Below, piece after piece: positions 36,594 through 45,058 of a stretch of DNA of 64,000 bases. The DNA is from Gammaproteobacteria bacterium (lineage in GTDB: Bacteria; Pseudomonadota; Gammaproteobacteria; Arenicellales; JAJDZL01): NCBI GenBank assembly GCA_022823625.1, contig JAJEHQ010000037.1, positions 62,001-126,000 of the forward strand, in the 5' to 3' direction. Below the pieces are notes generated by a model. It worked only from the letters and a program-made list of their open reading frames with translations, was not told the DNA's origin and searched no databases. Each line of letters starts with the position of its first letter. Position 1 is the first letter of the stretch. Position numbers and translations under genes: made by a program.

Positions 36594-37994
36594 ATGGCAC
36601 TCAAACAAAAATATGACACACAGGACCTTTGGCAAAAGGATGTTGATCACTACATTCACCCCTGGACCGATTTTCGCGTGTTTCACGAAGAGGGTTCACT
36701 GGTAGTGGCAGAAGCTGACGGGGCTTATGTATTCGACAGCGATGGTGGCCGCTATATAGACGGAATTGGTGGTTTGTGGTGTGTCAATATTGGCTATGGC
36801 CGCGATGAGATGGCTGAAGCGATTGCTGACCAGGTCCGTGCGATTCCTTACTATTCTTCTTTCAATCATTTGACTACACCGCCATCTGCGGAACTCGCGT
36901 CAAAGCTTGCAGAGATATCACCCGATAATCTTAACCATGTCTTCTATGGAACAGGTGGATCGCAGGCGAACGATTCTGCGATCAGAATCATCCACTACTA
37001 TTTCAACAGACTTGGAAAAACGTCCAAGAAAAAAATAATTTCTCGGGTAGATGCATATCACGGCAGTACCTACCTTGCAATGACTTTGACGGGTGTCAAG
37101 GCTGATCATACCGGCTTTGACCTCGCTCCCGACTTGGTTTCCTATGTCTCCTGTCCAAATGTATATCGTAAGCCTGACAATTGTTCAGAGGCTGAGTTTT
37201 GCGACTCTCTCGTCGAAGAATTGGAGAATGAAATTCTGAGGTTGGGTGAAGACAATGTAGCGGCGTTTATCGCTGAACCCATCATGGGGGCTGGCGGCGT
37301 GATTGTGCCACCCGAAGGCTATCATCGTCGTACGCTGGAAGTCTGTCAAAAGTACGGCGTTTTATATATTTCGGATGAGGTTGTTACTGGATTCGGTCGA
37401 ATTGGTCATATGCTGAGTTCTGAACCGGTGTTCGGAATCAAACCTGACATCATTACAGCGGCAAAAGGTATATCGTCAGGTTATCTGCCGCTCTCGGCAA
37501 CCATGCTTTCAGATGAAATCTATGAGGTGATCAGTCAGCCCGCAGAAGATGGTTCGCTGTTTACCCATGGATTTACCTATTCCGGACATCCAGTCTGCTG
37601 CCGAGCCGCTCTAAAGAATATTGAGATTATTGAGCGCGAAGGAATTTGTGAACACGTTCGCGAGGTTGGCCCATATTTTGAAGAGCAATTGAATACGCTG
37701 CGTGATCTACCAATTGTGGGTGATGTACGTGGCAAGTGCTTCATGATGTGCGTCGAAAACGTGAAAGATGCAAGCACCAAAGAACTGTTCGATGATGAAG
37801 TTGTGATCGGCGATCGAATTGCCGCTCACTGCCAGAGGCTTGGTTTGATTGTTCGTCCAATTGCCCACCTCAACGTTTTATCGCCCCCGCTCATTTTGAG
37901 CCGCGATGATGTAGACGAAGTCGTCAGTATTCTGCGTAAGGGCATTGAAGCAACCATGGACGATCTTGTTCGAGAGGGTATTTGGAAGGGTTAA
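36594..37994 (+). CDS. Class III aminotransferase (omega-amino acid type)
   Basis: A 466-residue PLP enzyme. Landmarks are GGLWCVNIGYG, FYGTGGSQANDSAIR, YHGSTYLAMTLTG, AEPIMGAGGVIVPP, the ISDEVVTGFGRIG Asp and the PLP lysine in TAAKGISSGYLPLS. It resembles omega-amino acid or diamine:pyruvate aminotransferases. Strong ribosome site AAGGAG at 36578-36583. In the operon it would remove or move an amino group from a ring-opened or demethylated product; pyruvate is a likely acceptor by family. Confidence 0.88.
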   Translation: MALKQKYDTQDLWQKDVDHYIHPWTDFRVFHEEGSLVVAEADGAYVFDSDGGRYIDGIGGLWCVNIGYGRDEMAEAIADQVRAIPYYSSFNHLTTPPSAELASKLAEISPDNLNHVFYGTGGSQANDSAIRIIHYYFNRLGKTSKKKIISRVDAYHGSTYLAMTLTGVKADHTGFDLAPDLVSYVSCPNVYRKPDNCSEAEFCDSLVEELENEILRLGEDNVAAFIAEPIMGAGGVIVPPEGYHRRTLEVCQKYGVLYISDEVVTGFGRIGHMLSSEPVFGIKPDIITAAKGISSGYLPLSATMLSDEIYEVISQPAEDGSLFTHGFTYSGHPVCCRAALKNIEIIEREGICEHVREVGPYFEEQLNTLRDLPIVGDVRGKCFMMCVENVKDASTKELFDDEVVIGDRIAAHCQRLGLIVRPIAHLNVLSPPLILSRDDVDEVVSILRKGIEATMDDLVREGIWKG

Positions 37995-38051
37995 GCATGC
38001 TTCTGAACAGCCAGTGAAGAACTTCCACGGCAGAAGAAGCCCCTGAAGGCG

Positions 38052-40115
38052 ATGCGCGACCCCCGCTACGACATTCTCTTTGAACCGGTTCAAATCGGAC
38101 CGGTTGTTGCTAGAAATCGTTTCTATCAGGTGCCGCATTGCTGCGGTATGGGTTATGCACGACCCAAGACAGCGGCTGCGATGCGCGGGATGAAGGCTGA
38201 GGGTGGCTGGGCTGTTGTGTCAACCGAGGAATGTGATATTCACCATACCTCCGACATTTCACCATATATCGAACAGCGACTGTGGGATGATAACGACATC
38301 GAACAGCACTCCCTGATGGTGGAAGCTGTACATGCTCACAATTCACTGGCTGCAATTGAACTCGCACACAGTGGTCGCATGGCACCGAATCACTTTTCTC
38401 GCACGATTCCAATTGGCGCTTCAGGTGGACCGAATCCAGGCTTTGATCCGGTATCTGCGCGGCAAATGACACTGCGTGATATCCGTGAATTACGAGCGAT
38501 TTACCGCAGGGCTGCACTGAGAGCTAGGGCCATCGGTTTTGACATCGTATATGTTTATGCAGCACATATGCTCACTTTGCCAGCTCAATTCCTGTCAAAG
38601 CGATTTAATCATCGAACTGATGAATACGGAGGCTCACTAGAAAATCGTGTTAGATTCCTCAAAGAACTGATCATTGATGCCAAGGAAGCGGTGGGTGATC
38701 GTTGTGCCATTGCCGTCCGCTGGATGATGGACGAAATGATGGGTGAAGATGGGTTGCAGTGCGATGAAGAAGGGATTGAAGTAGTCAGCATGCTAGCTGA
38801 ATTGCCGGACTTATGGGATGTAAATGTCAGTGACTGGGACAACGATTCCGCAACTTCCCGATTTCAGCCGGAAGGATTTCAGGAACCATACATTCAACGG
38901 GTTAAGCAAGTTACCAGCAAACCGGTAGTGGGTGTCGGTCGCTTTACATCACCGGACACGATGGTTTCACAGATAAAGCGAGGCGTACTCGATATGATTG
39001 GTGCTGCGCGTCCTTCCATTGCTGATCCTTTCTTACCTAAAAAAATAGAGGAAGGACGGCTCGACGATATTCGTGAGTGTATCGGATGCAATATATGCAT
39101 AACCGGGGATTACACGATGACACCTGTTCGCTGTACCCAAAACCCCACAATGGGTGAGGAATGGCGGCGTGGTTGGCACCCGGAGATCATTCCAGCGGCG
39201 AAGTCAGCGGAGTCTGTACTGATTGTAGGGGCAGGTCCGGCTGGTCTTGAGTGTGCTGTTGCTTTGGGCAAGCGAGGTTATCAGGTTACTTTAACTGATG
39301 CCAATGATGATTTTGGTGGCCGAGTCCTGTTTGAGAGTGCACTGCCTGGATTATCCGCATGGCGCAGGGTGCTAGACTATCGAATGCAGCAGTTGCACAA
39401 ACTGTCGAATGTCGAGACTTATCTTTCAAGCGAAATGGATCTTGACAACATCATTGAATTCGGAGCTGACAGAGTCGTTATCGCTACGGGTGCGAATTGG
39501 CGAACCGACGGATTCGGACGCGAACGCTATATCCCGGTGCCAGGGTCAGATCAGTCCTGGGTTTATTCACCAGATGACGTGATGAATGGACTCACTTTGC
39601 AAGGACAGGTGGTGATCTATGATGACGATCACTTTTATATGGGAAGTGTCATGGCGGAAGTGGCGAGCAATCTGGGAGCCGAAGTCACAATCGTTACACC
39701 GGCGCCTGACGTATCCCACTGGACTCACTACACACTTGAGCAGCAGGCGATCCAGCAACATCTGGCAAAATTGGGAGTTGCTATTCGCGTGCAGTGGGAA
39801 ATTAAAGAAATTGGAGATCAATCGGTCAGCTTTGATTGTTGTTATTCGGAACGGCACATGCTGCTCTCCTGTGATCAAATCATTATGGTAACTTCAAGAC
39901 AGCCAAATGATGAGTTGTACCAGTCATGTGTAGATAACATGGACCAGCTGCGTAGCGCGGGTGTCTTAACGATTGACAGAATCGGTGATTGTGTTGCACC
40001 GGGTACCATTGCTGCAGCGGTTTACTCGGGTCACCTGTGGGCGAGGCAGCTCGGTGACGATGATTCAGATTCAGAACTGCCTTTCAGCCGAGAACTGATT
40101 AAAGTCAGTGCATGA
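38052..40115 (+). CDS. TMADH-like FMN/[4Fe-4S]/FAD-domain dehydrogenase
   Basis: A 687-residue protein of the trimethylamine/dimethylamine dehydrogenase and dienoyl-CoA reductase family. An N-terminal TIM barrel (1-340) holds VPHC with Cys30, the residue that carries covalent FMN in trimethylamine dehydrogenase, and Tyr169/His172 of the active-site triad in VYAAHM. Cys343, Cys346, Cys349 and Cys361 bind the [4Fe-4S] cluster. A pyridine-nucleotide/FAD-like half starts at VLIVGAGPAGLE (389-400). From memory, TMADH binds trimethylamine with Tyr60, Trp264 and Trp355; here the first and last positions look like Glu60 and Asp353, so the substrate is probably not trimethylamine. A methylated amino acid or betaine-type substrate is plausible. 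Confidence 0.85.
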   Translation: MRDPRYDILFEPVQIGPVVARNRFYQVPHCCGMGYARPKTAAAMRGMKAEGGWAVVSTEECDIHHTSDISPYIEQRLWDDNDIEQHSLMVEAVHAHNSLAAIELAHSGRMAPNHFSRTIPIGASGGPNPGFDPVSARQMTLRDIRELRAIYRRAALRARAIGFDIVYVYAAHMLTLPAQFLSKRFNHRTDEYGGSLENRVRFLKELIIDAKEAVGDRCAIAVRWMMDEMMGEDGLQCDEEGIEVVSMLAELPDLWDVNVSDWDNDSATSRFQPEGFQEPYIQRVKQVTSKPVVGVGRFTSPDTMVSQIKRGVLDMIGAARPSIADPFLPKKIEEGRLDDIRECIGCNICITGDYTMTPVRCTQNPTMGEEWRRGWHPEIIPAAKSAESVLIVGAGPAGLECAVALGKRGYQVTLTDANDDFGGRVLFESALPGLSAWRRVLDYRMQQLHKLSNVETYLSSEMDLDNIIEFGADRVVIATGANWRTDGFGRERYIPVPGSDQSWVYSPDDVMNGLTLQGQVVIYDDDHFYMGSVMAEVASNLGAEVTIVTPAPDVSHWTHYTLEQQAIQQHLAKLGVAIRVQWEIKEIGDQSVSFDCCYSERHMLLSCDQIIMVTSRQPNDELYQSCVDNMDQLRSAGVLTIDRIGDCVAPGTIAAAVYSGHLWARQLGDDDSDSELPFSRELIKVSA

Positions 40116-40138
40116 TACCAGCAAAAAGCTGTTCTCAA

Positions 40139-40864
40139 TCAGTCAGAACAAATCTCAGCCTTGTGTGCATTGACCATATCCGCTAGTGACACGAAACGCC
40201 AGTCGACGTCTACTTTTTGATTGACAGGCGGCGTAGCACCACTATCTTTTTCACCTGCCCGACGATCTATCCAGCAGGTGCTGAATCCAAGCTCGGTAGC
40301 AGGTACCATGTCGTGATAGAGGCTTTGAGCGGTATGCAGGATGTTTTTTTTCTCAATACCCAGTTCCGCCAGCTTTGACAACATATGGTGAAAATTGCCT
40401 CGATTCGGTTTGTAGGAACCTATGTCTTCGGCAGTATAGACGGCATCGAATTCAACCTGAAGATGGCGATTACTATATGTAAAACCTACGTTGTCAACAT
40501 TGGATAGAATGACGAGTTTATAGTGTTGCTTTAGGTACTGAAGCGCGTCGACTGAATCCGGAAACGCCGGCCAGTATTCGATTGAGCGAGCAAAATTCTG
40601 ATGCATTTCCTCGCTTGCATCAAGGCCCATCTGGTTTGCAATTTCCCGGTGAACTGCGGCGAGAAGGTCACGATAAAGCATGTTTGGGTCATATTCCTGA
40701 GCGGGGCCCTCGGCTTTTCGAAATGCAGTCATCGCGTCAGACTTTTCGAATGAACCACCAGCCATTTCGAAAAGCGGTTGCAAGGCATTGTACAACCCGG
40801 TCTCCCAATCAATCAGCGTACCGTAGCAGTCAAAAGTTAAAGTGGTAAATTGGCTAAGTTTCAT
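40139..40864 (-). CDS. Haloacid dehalogenase, type II
   Basis: A 241-residue HAD hydrolase with nucleophile segment LTFDCYGTLIDWETG, motif II ILSNVDN and the SYKPNRGNFHHML lysine. Similar in family to the protein at 26486-27190 but not close in sequence. It converges on the TMADH-like gene across 23 bases. FDCYGTLIDWE is the form seen in the type II 2-haloacid dehalogenase subgroup; the actual substrate is unknown and may belong to the neighbouring catabolic operon. Confidence 0.85.
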   Translation of the reverse strand: MKLSQFTTLTFDCYGTLIDWETGLYNALQPLFEMAGGSFEKSDAMTAFRKAEGPAQEYDPNMLYRDLLAAVHREIANQMGLDASEEMHQNFARSIEYWPAFPDSVDALQYLKQHYKLVILSNVDNVGFTYSNRHLQVEFDAVYTAEDIGSYKPNRGNFHHMLSKLAELGIEKKNILHTAQSLYHDMVPATELGFSTCWIDRRAGEKDSGATPPVNQKVDVDWRFVSLADMVNAHKAEICSD

Positions 40865-41016
40865 GTTACCTTCTCAAAAAAATGTGGACGGTTCATGGAA
40901 TCATACGGGCATATAATTTTATTCTTTTGAAATTATTGAAAAAGTTCTATTGATTATTTCACTCGAATCAGGCATGTTAGGAATGCCTGGCTCTGAAGTT
41001 AACACAATTCGCTGAT

Positions 41017-41101
41017 GCGAAAGTGGCGGAATTGGCAGACGCGCTGGTTTTAGGTGCCAGTGGGGCAACCCGTGGGAGTTCGAGTCTCCCCTTTCGCACC
41101 A
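41017..41101 (+). tRNA. tRNA-Leu(UAG)
   Basis: Acceptor GCGAAAG / CTTTCGC with discriminator A and encoded CCA. The anticodon arm CTGGT-TTTAGGT-GCCAG gives UAG, and a long variable arm (GGGGCAACCCGT region) marks a class II tRNA. T arm GGGAGTTCGAGTCTCCC is perfect. Confidence 0.96.
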
Positions 41102-41491
41102 AAATCATAAAATCAACCGTGAAATCGACTGAAAATAATGCATTTCTGAGTTCAAAGATTCAAGCGGTAATTTTTGTTCTACTGCAAACATTTGTTGAGC
41201 ATCTGATTGTATTCACTAGCTCATATTTATGCCCCGTTCCAATAACCCATAAATCGGGGACATGCGTAACACGGTTTTGAATTTAGCATCATTTGCTGAT
41301 CTGGATGGAGAATGTTGGATTGCTGAGAATTGAGCTAGTTGGAGCGATTTCTTTCTGAAATGGCAGGAAACTTATTTGTGTGATTCAGTCAGCATTCTGT
41401 TGAAATTGCAATTTCGCCTTCGTAATAAGGGGCGAGTGTGTTTAATGTCAAAAGAAAATTGAATATTGTGATTCCTTAAAGGAAGACGTAA
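41102..41491 (+). promoter_or_regulatory. Spacer upstream of tig
   Basis: These 390 bases carry no gene. A 14-bp palindrome GAAATTGCAATTTC is at 41402-41415, about 75 bases before the tig start. The tig promoter is expected here; I could not fix -35/-10 boxes. Confidence 0.4.
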
Positions 41492-42991
41492 ATGGAAGTG
41501 GTGATAGAAGAAGTTAATTCAGCAAGTCGTCGGATGAAGTTTGTTTTACCGGGTATCGAGGTAGGGCAGGAAGTCAACCAGATCGCGAAAAAAATGACAA
41601 AGACTGTGTCGGTCCCCGGATTTCGGAAAGGGAAAGTGCCGCTTGCAGTTGTCAAACGAAAGTTTTACGATCAGATTAAAAACGACGCAATTATGGCTCT
41701 GGTCGGAGGACGTGTAGAGGATGAGCTGAAGGAACGGGAGATCGAACCGTTCAGTCAACCTTATATAGAAGATTACACAGTCGATGATGAATCCGAAGAC
41801 TATCAAATCACAGTCTTTTATGAAGTGTTACCAGAGTTTGATGACCCGACGCTGGCTGGTGAAGACATAGTGAATCCGGTGGTGAAACTAACGGAAGACG
41901 ATGTTGACACGGTTATAGAGCGCTGGCAGAAAACTCACCAGGCATTTGAAACAGTTGATGAACCAGCGACCCAAAACGATCGAGTACTTTTACAGATTGA
42001 ACAGTTTAGAGATGGCAATTCTGCCTGGGGTGAAGCGCAGGCTTTTGTTCTTGATCTAGACGATGAAAAATCTGAGATTCCGGAAGTAGTCGAGGCATGT
42101 ATTGGAAAATCAAAAGGAGACAAATTCAGCGTACTTTTAAATTTGAGTGAGTCCGAACAAGGCGATGAATCCACTGAACCGGAGAAAACGGATATTGGTC
42201 AGAATTCAACGGAGTACAAAATTGAAATATTTTTCGTCCAGCGTCCGATAGCTGGTGAGTTTACTGATGAGTTATTAGAAACACTCGGTGTTTCGGGTCG
42301 GAATGACGAGAACTTTCGTACGCGAGCCCGGGAAAGAATTGAATCAATGTGCGATAAAGAGCGCTTAGAGTGCTTAAGAAATATGACATCAGCTTTATTG
42401 CTGATGCGAAATTCGTTTTCGCTGCCGGAGTCAATGGTGATATCCCGCAGTAACCAACTAATGAAGTTGTCTGGCTTAACGAAAGAAGTCATTGAGGAAG
42501 AGTTCAAAAAAGGCATCGAATCTGAGTTTATTCGAACCAGTTATTTCAGGGCTCTGGTGGATTTGAAACTGGAACTCATGATTGACCGATTGGTTGTAAA
42601 ACGAAATATTCCGATTGAAGGTGACGAAATTGAATCTTATATTGATGAAAAAATAAATAATTCAGATCTGTTGTCCGAGGATGATTCAGAAGATGAAAGA
42701 ATGAAAAAGATTGAACGCCTGCGACCATCGTATACCTTCGAGTATCTGCGAAATAAGGCGCTTGACTCGGTGCTGCTCGATGCTGAACCGGTTGAGAAAG
42801 AGATGGATTTGGAGGGGTTTGAAAATTGGGCTCAAGAAACTCGTCAATTCTTAGACCAGGGTCCTGACCAGGGTTCTGAATCCGATGAACCAATGGCATT
42901 GGAAGCTGATACAGATTCGGCTGAGGAAGAATCGACTAGTCTTATCGTTGATGCATCGGGTAATCCGATTGACAAGTCAAAATCAGTTTAA
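41492..42991 (+). CDS. tig: Trigger factor, long divergent form
   Basis: A 499-residue ribosome-associated chaperone. The ribosome-docking signature GFRKGKVP is at 43-50. The FKBP-like middle (about 155-245) is poorly conserved and contains an acidic insert ([14 protein letters not shown]), so prolyl isomerase activity may be lost. The C-terminal chaperone arms run to about 440, followed by an acidic tail ([21 protein letters not shown]). Typical trigger factors have about 430 residues. Its place before clpP-clpX-lon supports the assignment. ATG at 41492 after AAAGGAAG. Confidence 0.92.
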   Translation: MEVVIEEVNSASRRMKFVLPGIEVGQEVNQIAKKMTKTVSVPGFRKGKVPLAVVKRKFYDQIKNDAIMALVGGRVEDELKEREIEPFSQPYIEDYTVDDESEDYQITVFYEVLPEFDDPTLAGEDIVNPVVKLTEDDVDTVIERWQKTHQAFETVDEPATQNDRVLLQIEQFRDGNSAWGEAQAFVLDLDDEKSEIPEVVEACIGKSKGDKFSVLLNLSESEQGDESTEPEKTDIGQNSTEYKIEIFFVQRPIAGEFTDELLETLGVSGRNDENFRTRARERIESMCDKERLECLRNMTSALLLMRNSFSLPESMVISRSNQLMKLSGLTKEVIEEEFKKGIESEFIRTSYFRALVDLKLELMIDRLVVKRNIPIEGDEIESYIDEKINNSDLLSEDDSEDERMKKIERLRPSYTFEYLRNKALDSVLLDAEPVEKEMDLEGFENWAQETRQFLDQGPDQGSESDEPMALEADTDSAEEESTSLIVDASGNPIDKSKSV

Positions 42992-43007
42992 CGGGAAAAT
43001 ACTTCTG

Positions 43008-43631
43008 ATGACAGAAACATACAATAATGATCAAAGAATCGAATCATTGGGCTTGGTACCAATGGTTATCGAAACCACTGGCCGGGGTGAGCGCGCCTAC
43101 GACATTTATTCCCGCCTGCTGAAGGAAAGAGTGATCTTTCTAGTTGGTCCAATTGAGGATCATATGGCGAACCTGGTGGTTGCACAATTATTGTTTCTCG
43201 AATCAGAAAGTGCTGACAAAGATATCCATTTGTATATAAATAGTCCCGGAGGCACAGTCAATTCAGGTTTGGCGATTTATGATACCATGCAGTTTGTAAA
43301 ACCGGATGTTAACACAGTGTGTGTAGGTCAGGCAGCCAGTATGGGGGCATTAATACTCGCTGGAGGTGCAAAAGACAAACGAATGGCGCTGCCTCATGCC
43401 CGTATGATGATTCACCAGCCAATGGGTGGTGCCCAGGGACAGGCTAGCGATATCGACATTCAGGCCCGAGAAATACTGAGGTTGCGAGAACGACTCAATG
43501 AAATTATGGTGAAGCATACTGGCAAGAGCTTGAAAACAATCAATCGTGATACGGATCGCGATTATTTCATGGACACCAAGGAAGCGCTCGAATATGGCCT
43601 CATTGACAAGATAATCGCCAATAGACAGTAA
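43008..43631 (+). CDS. clpP: ATP-dependent Clp protease proteolytic subunit
   Basis: A 207-residue serine protease. The catalytic Ser is in VGQAASMGA, His in MMIHQPMGG and Asp in [10 protein letters not shown]. The N-terminus [31 protein letters not shown] is the standard ClpP start after an ATG at 43008; the same frame is open further upstream inside tig but that extension is not coding. It assembles into the 14-mer that ClpX, encoded next, feeds. Confidence 0.97.
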   Translation: MTETYNNDQRIESLGLVPMVIETTGRGERAYDIYSRLLKERVIFLVGPIEDHMANLVVAQLLFLESESADKDIHLYINSPGGTVNSGLAIYDTMQFVKPDVNTVCVGQAASMGALILAGGAKDKRMALPHARMMIHQPMGGAQGQASDIDIQAREILRLRERLNEIMVKHTGKSLKTINRDTDRDYFMDTKEALEYGLIDKIIANRQ

Positions 43632-43677
43632 TCCGGCTTTAAGTAAATGTTTGCAACCACTTCATTCGCATTGAGGG

Positions 43678-44952
43678 ATGACAGATATGAGTAGCAGAAA
43701 GGGAGGCAAGGGCAATCGCGGACTGCATTGTTCTTTTTGTGGAAAGAGTCAACACGAGGTCAGGAAACTGATTGCGGGCCCTTCGGTATTTGTCTGCGAT
43801 GAGTGTGTTGAGCTATGCAACGACATTATTCGAAGCGAATCTGCTGCTGAACAGACAGATGATGTTGTCAAATCGAAATTTCCCAAACCTTCCGAAATTC
43901 GCAAAATACTTGATGAATATGTGATCGGCCAGGCGGATGCCAAGAAGATCCTTTCAGTTGCAGTTTACAATCATTACAAGCGCATTGATGACAACGATAT
44001 CGTCGACGACATCGAAATTGCGAAAAGCAACATCCTTCTTCTGGGACCAACTGGATCCGGGAAGACATTACTCGCAGAGACACTGGCCCGTGAACTGAAT
44101 GTGCCGTTCACCATGGCTGATGCCACTACCCTCACAGAAGCAGGCTATGTAGGGGAAGATGTTGAGAACATCATTCAGAAACTGCTGCAGAAGTGTGATT
44201 ATGACATTGAAAAAGCACAAGTCGGGATAGTCTACATTGATGAGATTGACAAGATTTCTCGCACATCTGAGAACCTGTCAATTACGCGGGATGTATCAGG
44301 CGAAGGTGTGCAATCGGCGCTTCTCAAGCTCATTGAAGGAACGGTCGCTTCAGTACCGCCTCAGGGTGGGCGCAAGCACCCGCAACAGGAATTTCTTCAG
44401 GTTGATACTCGTAATGTACTTTTTATCTGTGGCGGTGCATTCTCCGGGCTTGAAAAAGTCATTCGTGCGAGAACAGAGAAAAACAGTATCGGATTTGGTG
44501 CGGATATCACTGCGTCGGGCGGTGAGGAATTGGCAGAAACCTTGCGGCAGATGGAACCGGAGGATCTGATAAAGTTTGGATTAATTCCTGAGTTCGTAGG
44601 ACGTTTACCGGTTGTCGCAACACTTGATGAGCTTGACATTGAGGCTCTGGTGAAGATTCTGGTAGAACCCAAAAACGCACTGGTGAAGCAGTACAAGAAA
44701 CTGTTTGCACTTGAGAATGCTGAACTTGAGATTCGCCCCGAAGCGCTTGAAGCAGTTGCCAAACTGGCGATGGAACGCAAGACAGGTGCGCGAGGGCTGC
44801 GTTCAATTTTGGAACATGCCTTACTTGAGACAATGTATGAACTACCGTCCATTTCGGGCATCGCAAAAGTAGTGGTGGATGCGGAAGTCATCACAGAAGG
44901 CAAACGTCCATACTATATTTACTCTGAAGACGAAACTCGGCGTGCTTCCTGA
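43678..44952 (+). CDS. clpX: Clp protease ATP-binding subunit ClpX
   Basis: A 424-residue AAA+ unfoldase. The zinc-binding domain has Cys18, Cys21, Cys40 and Cys43; Walker A GPTGSGKT is at 123-130, Walker B is IVYIDEIDK, and the IGFGAD ClpP-docking loop (residues near 280) is present. It recognises tagged substrates and translocates them into ClpP. Standard length and position 46 bases after clpP. Confidence 0.97.
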   Translation: MTDMSSRKGGKGNRGLHCSFCGKSQHEVRKLIAGPSVFVCDECVELCNDIIRSESAAEQTDDVVKSKFPKPSEIRKILDEYVIGQADAKKILSVAVYNHYKRIDDNDIVDDIEIAKSNILLLGPTGSGKTLLAETLARELNVPFTMADATTLTEAGYVGEDVENIIQKLLQKCDYDIEKAQVGIVYIDEIDKISRTSENLSITRDVSGEGVQSALLKLIEGTVASVPPQGGRKHPQQEFLQVDTRNVLFICGGAFSGLEKVIRARTEKNSIGFGADITASGGEELAETLRQMEPEDLIKFGLIPEFVGRLPVVATLDELDIEALVKILVEPKNALVKQYKKLFALENAELEIRPEALEAVAKLAMERKTGARGLRSILEHALLETMYELPSISGIAKVVVDAEVITEGKRPYYIYSEDETRRAS

Positions 44953-45001
44953 ATGGCCAGAAGGCATAACATGGGCGGTATTTCTTGAATGCATATCAAT
45001 T

Positions 45002-45019
45002 TGCCCTCATATTAGGGCA
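45002..45019. repeat. Dyad TGCCCT-N6-AGGGCA between clpX and lon
   Basis: Perfect 6-bp inverted repeat 40 bases before the lon ATG and 50 bases after the clpX stop. No T-tract follows, so a lon operator or a weak hairpin are both possible. Confidence 0.35.
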
Positions 45020-45058
45020 GTCTGATGAAAATTCTTAAACGAAAAAATTGAAGAAATC

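Noticed and set aside
42885-43007. N-terminal extension of ClpP overlapping tig
   Set aside because: The standard ClpP start is the ATG at 43008; the upstream part is tig read in another frame.
44397-44903. 168-codon minus-strand frame opposite clpX
   Set aside because: Ser-rich shadow of a conserved gene.
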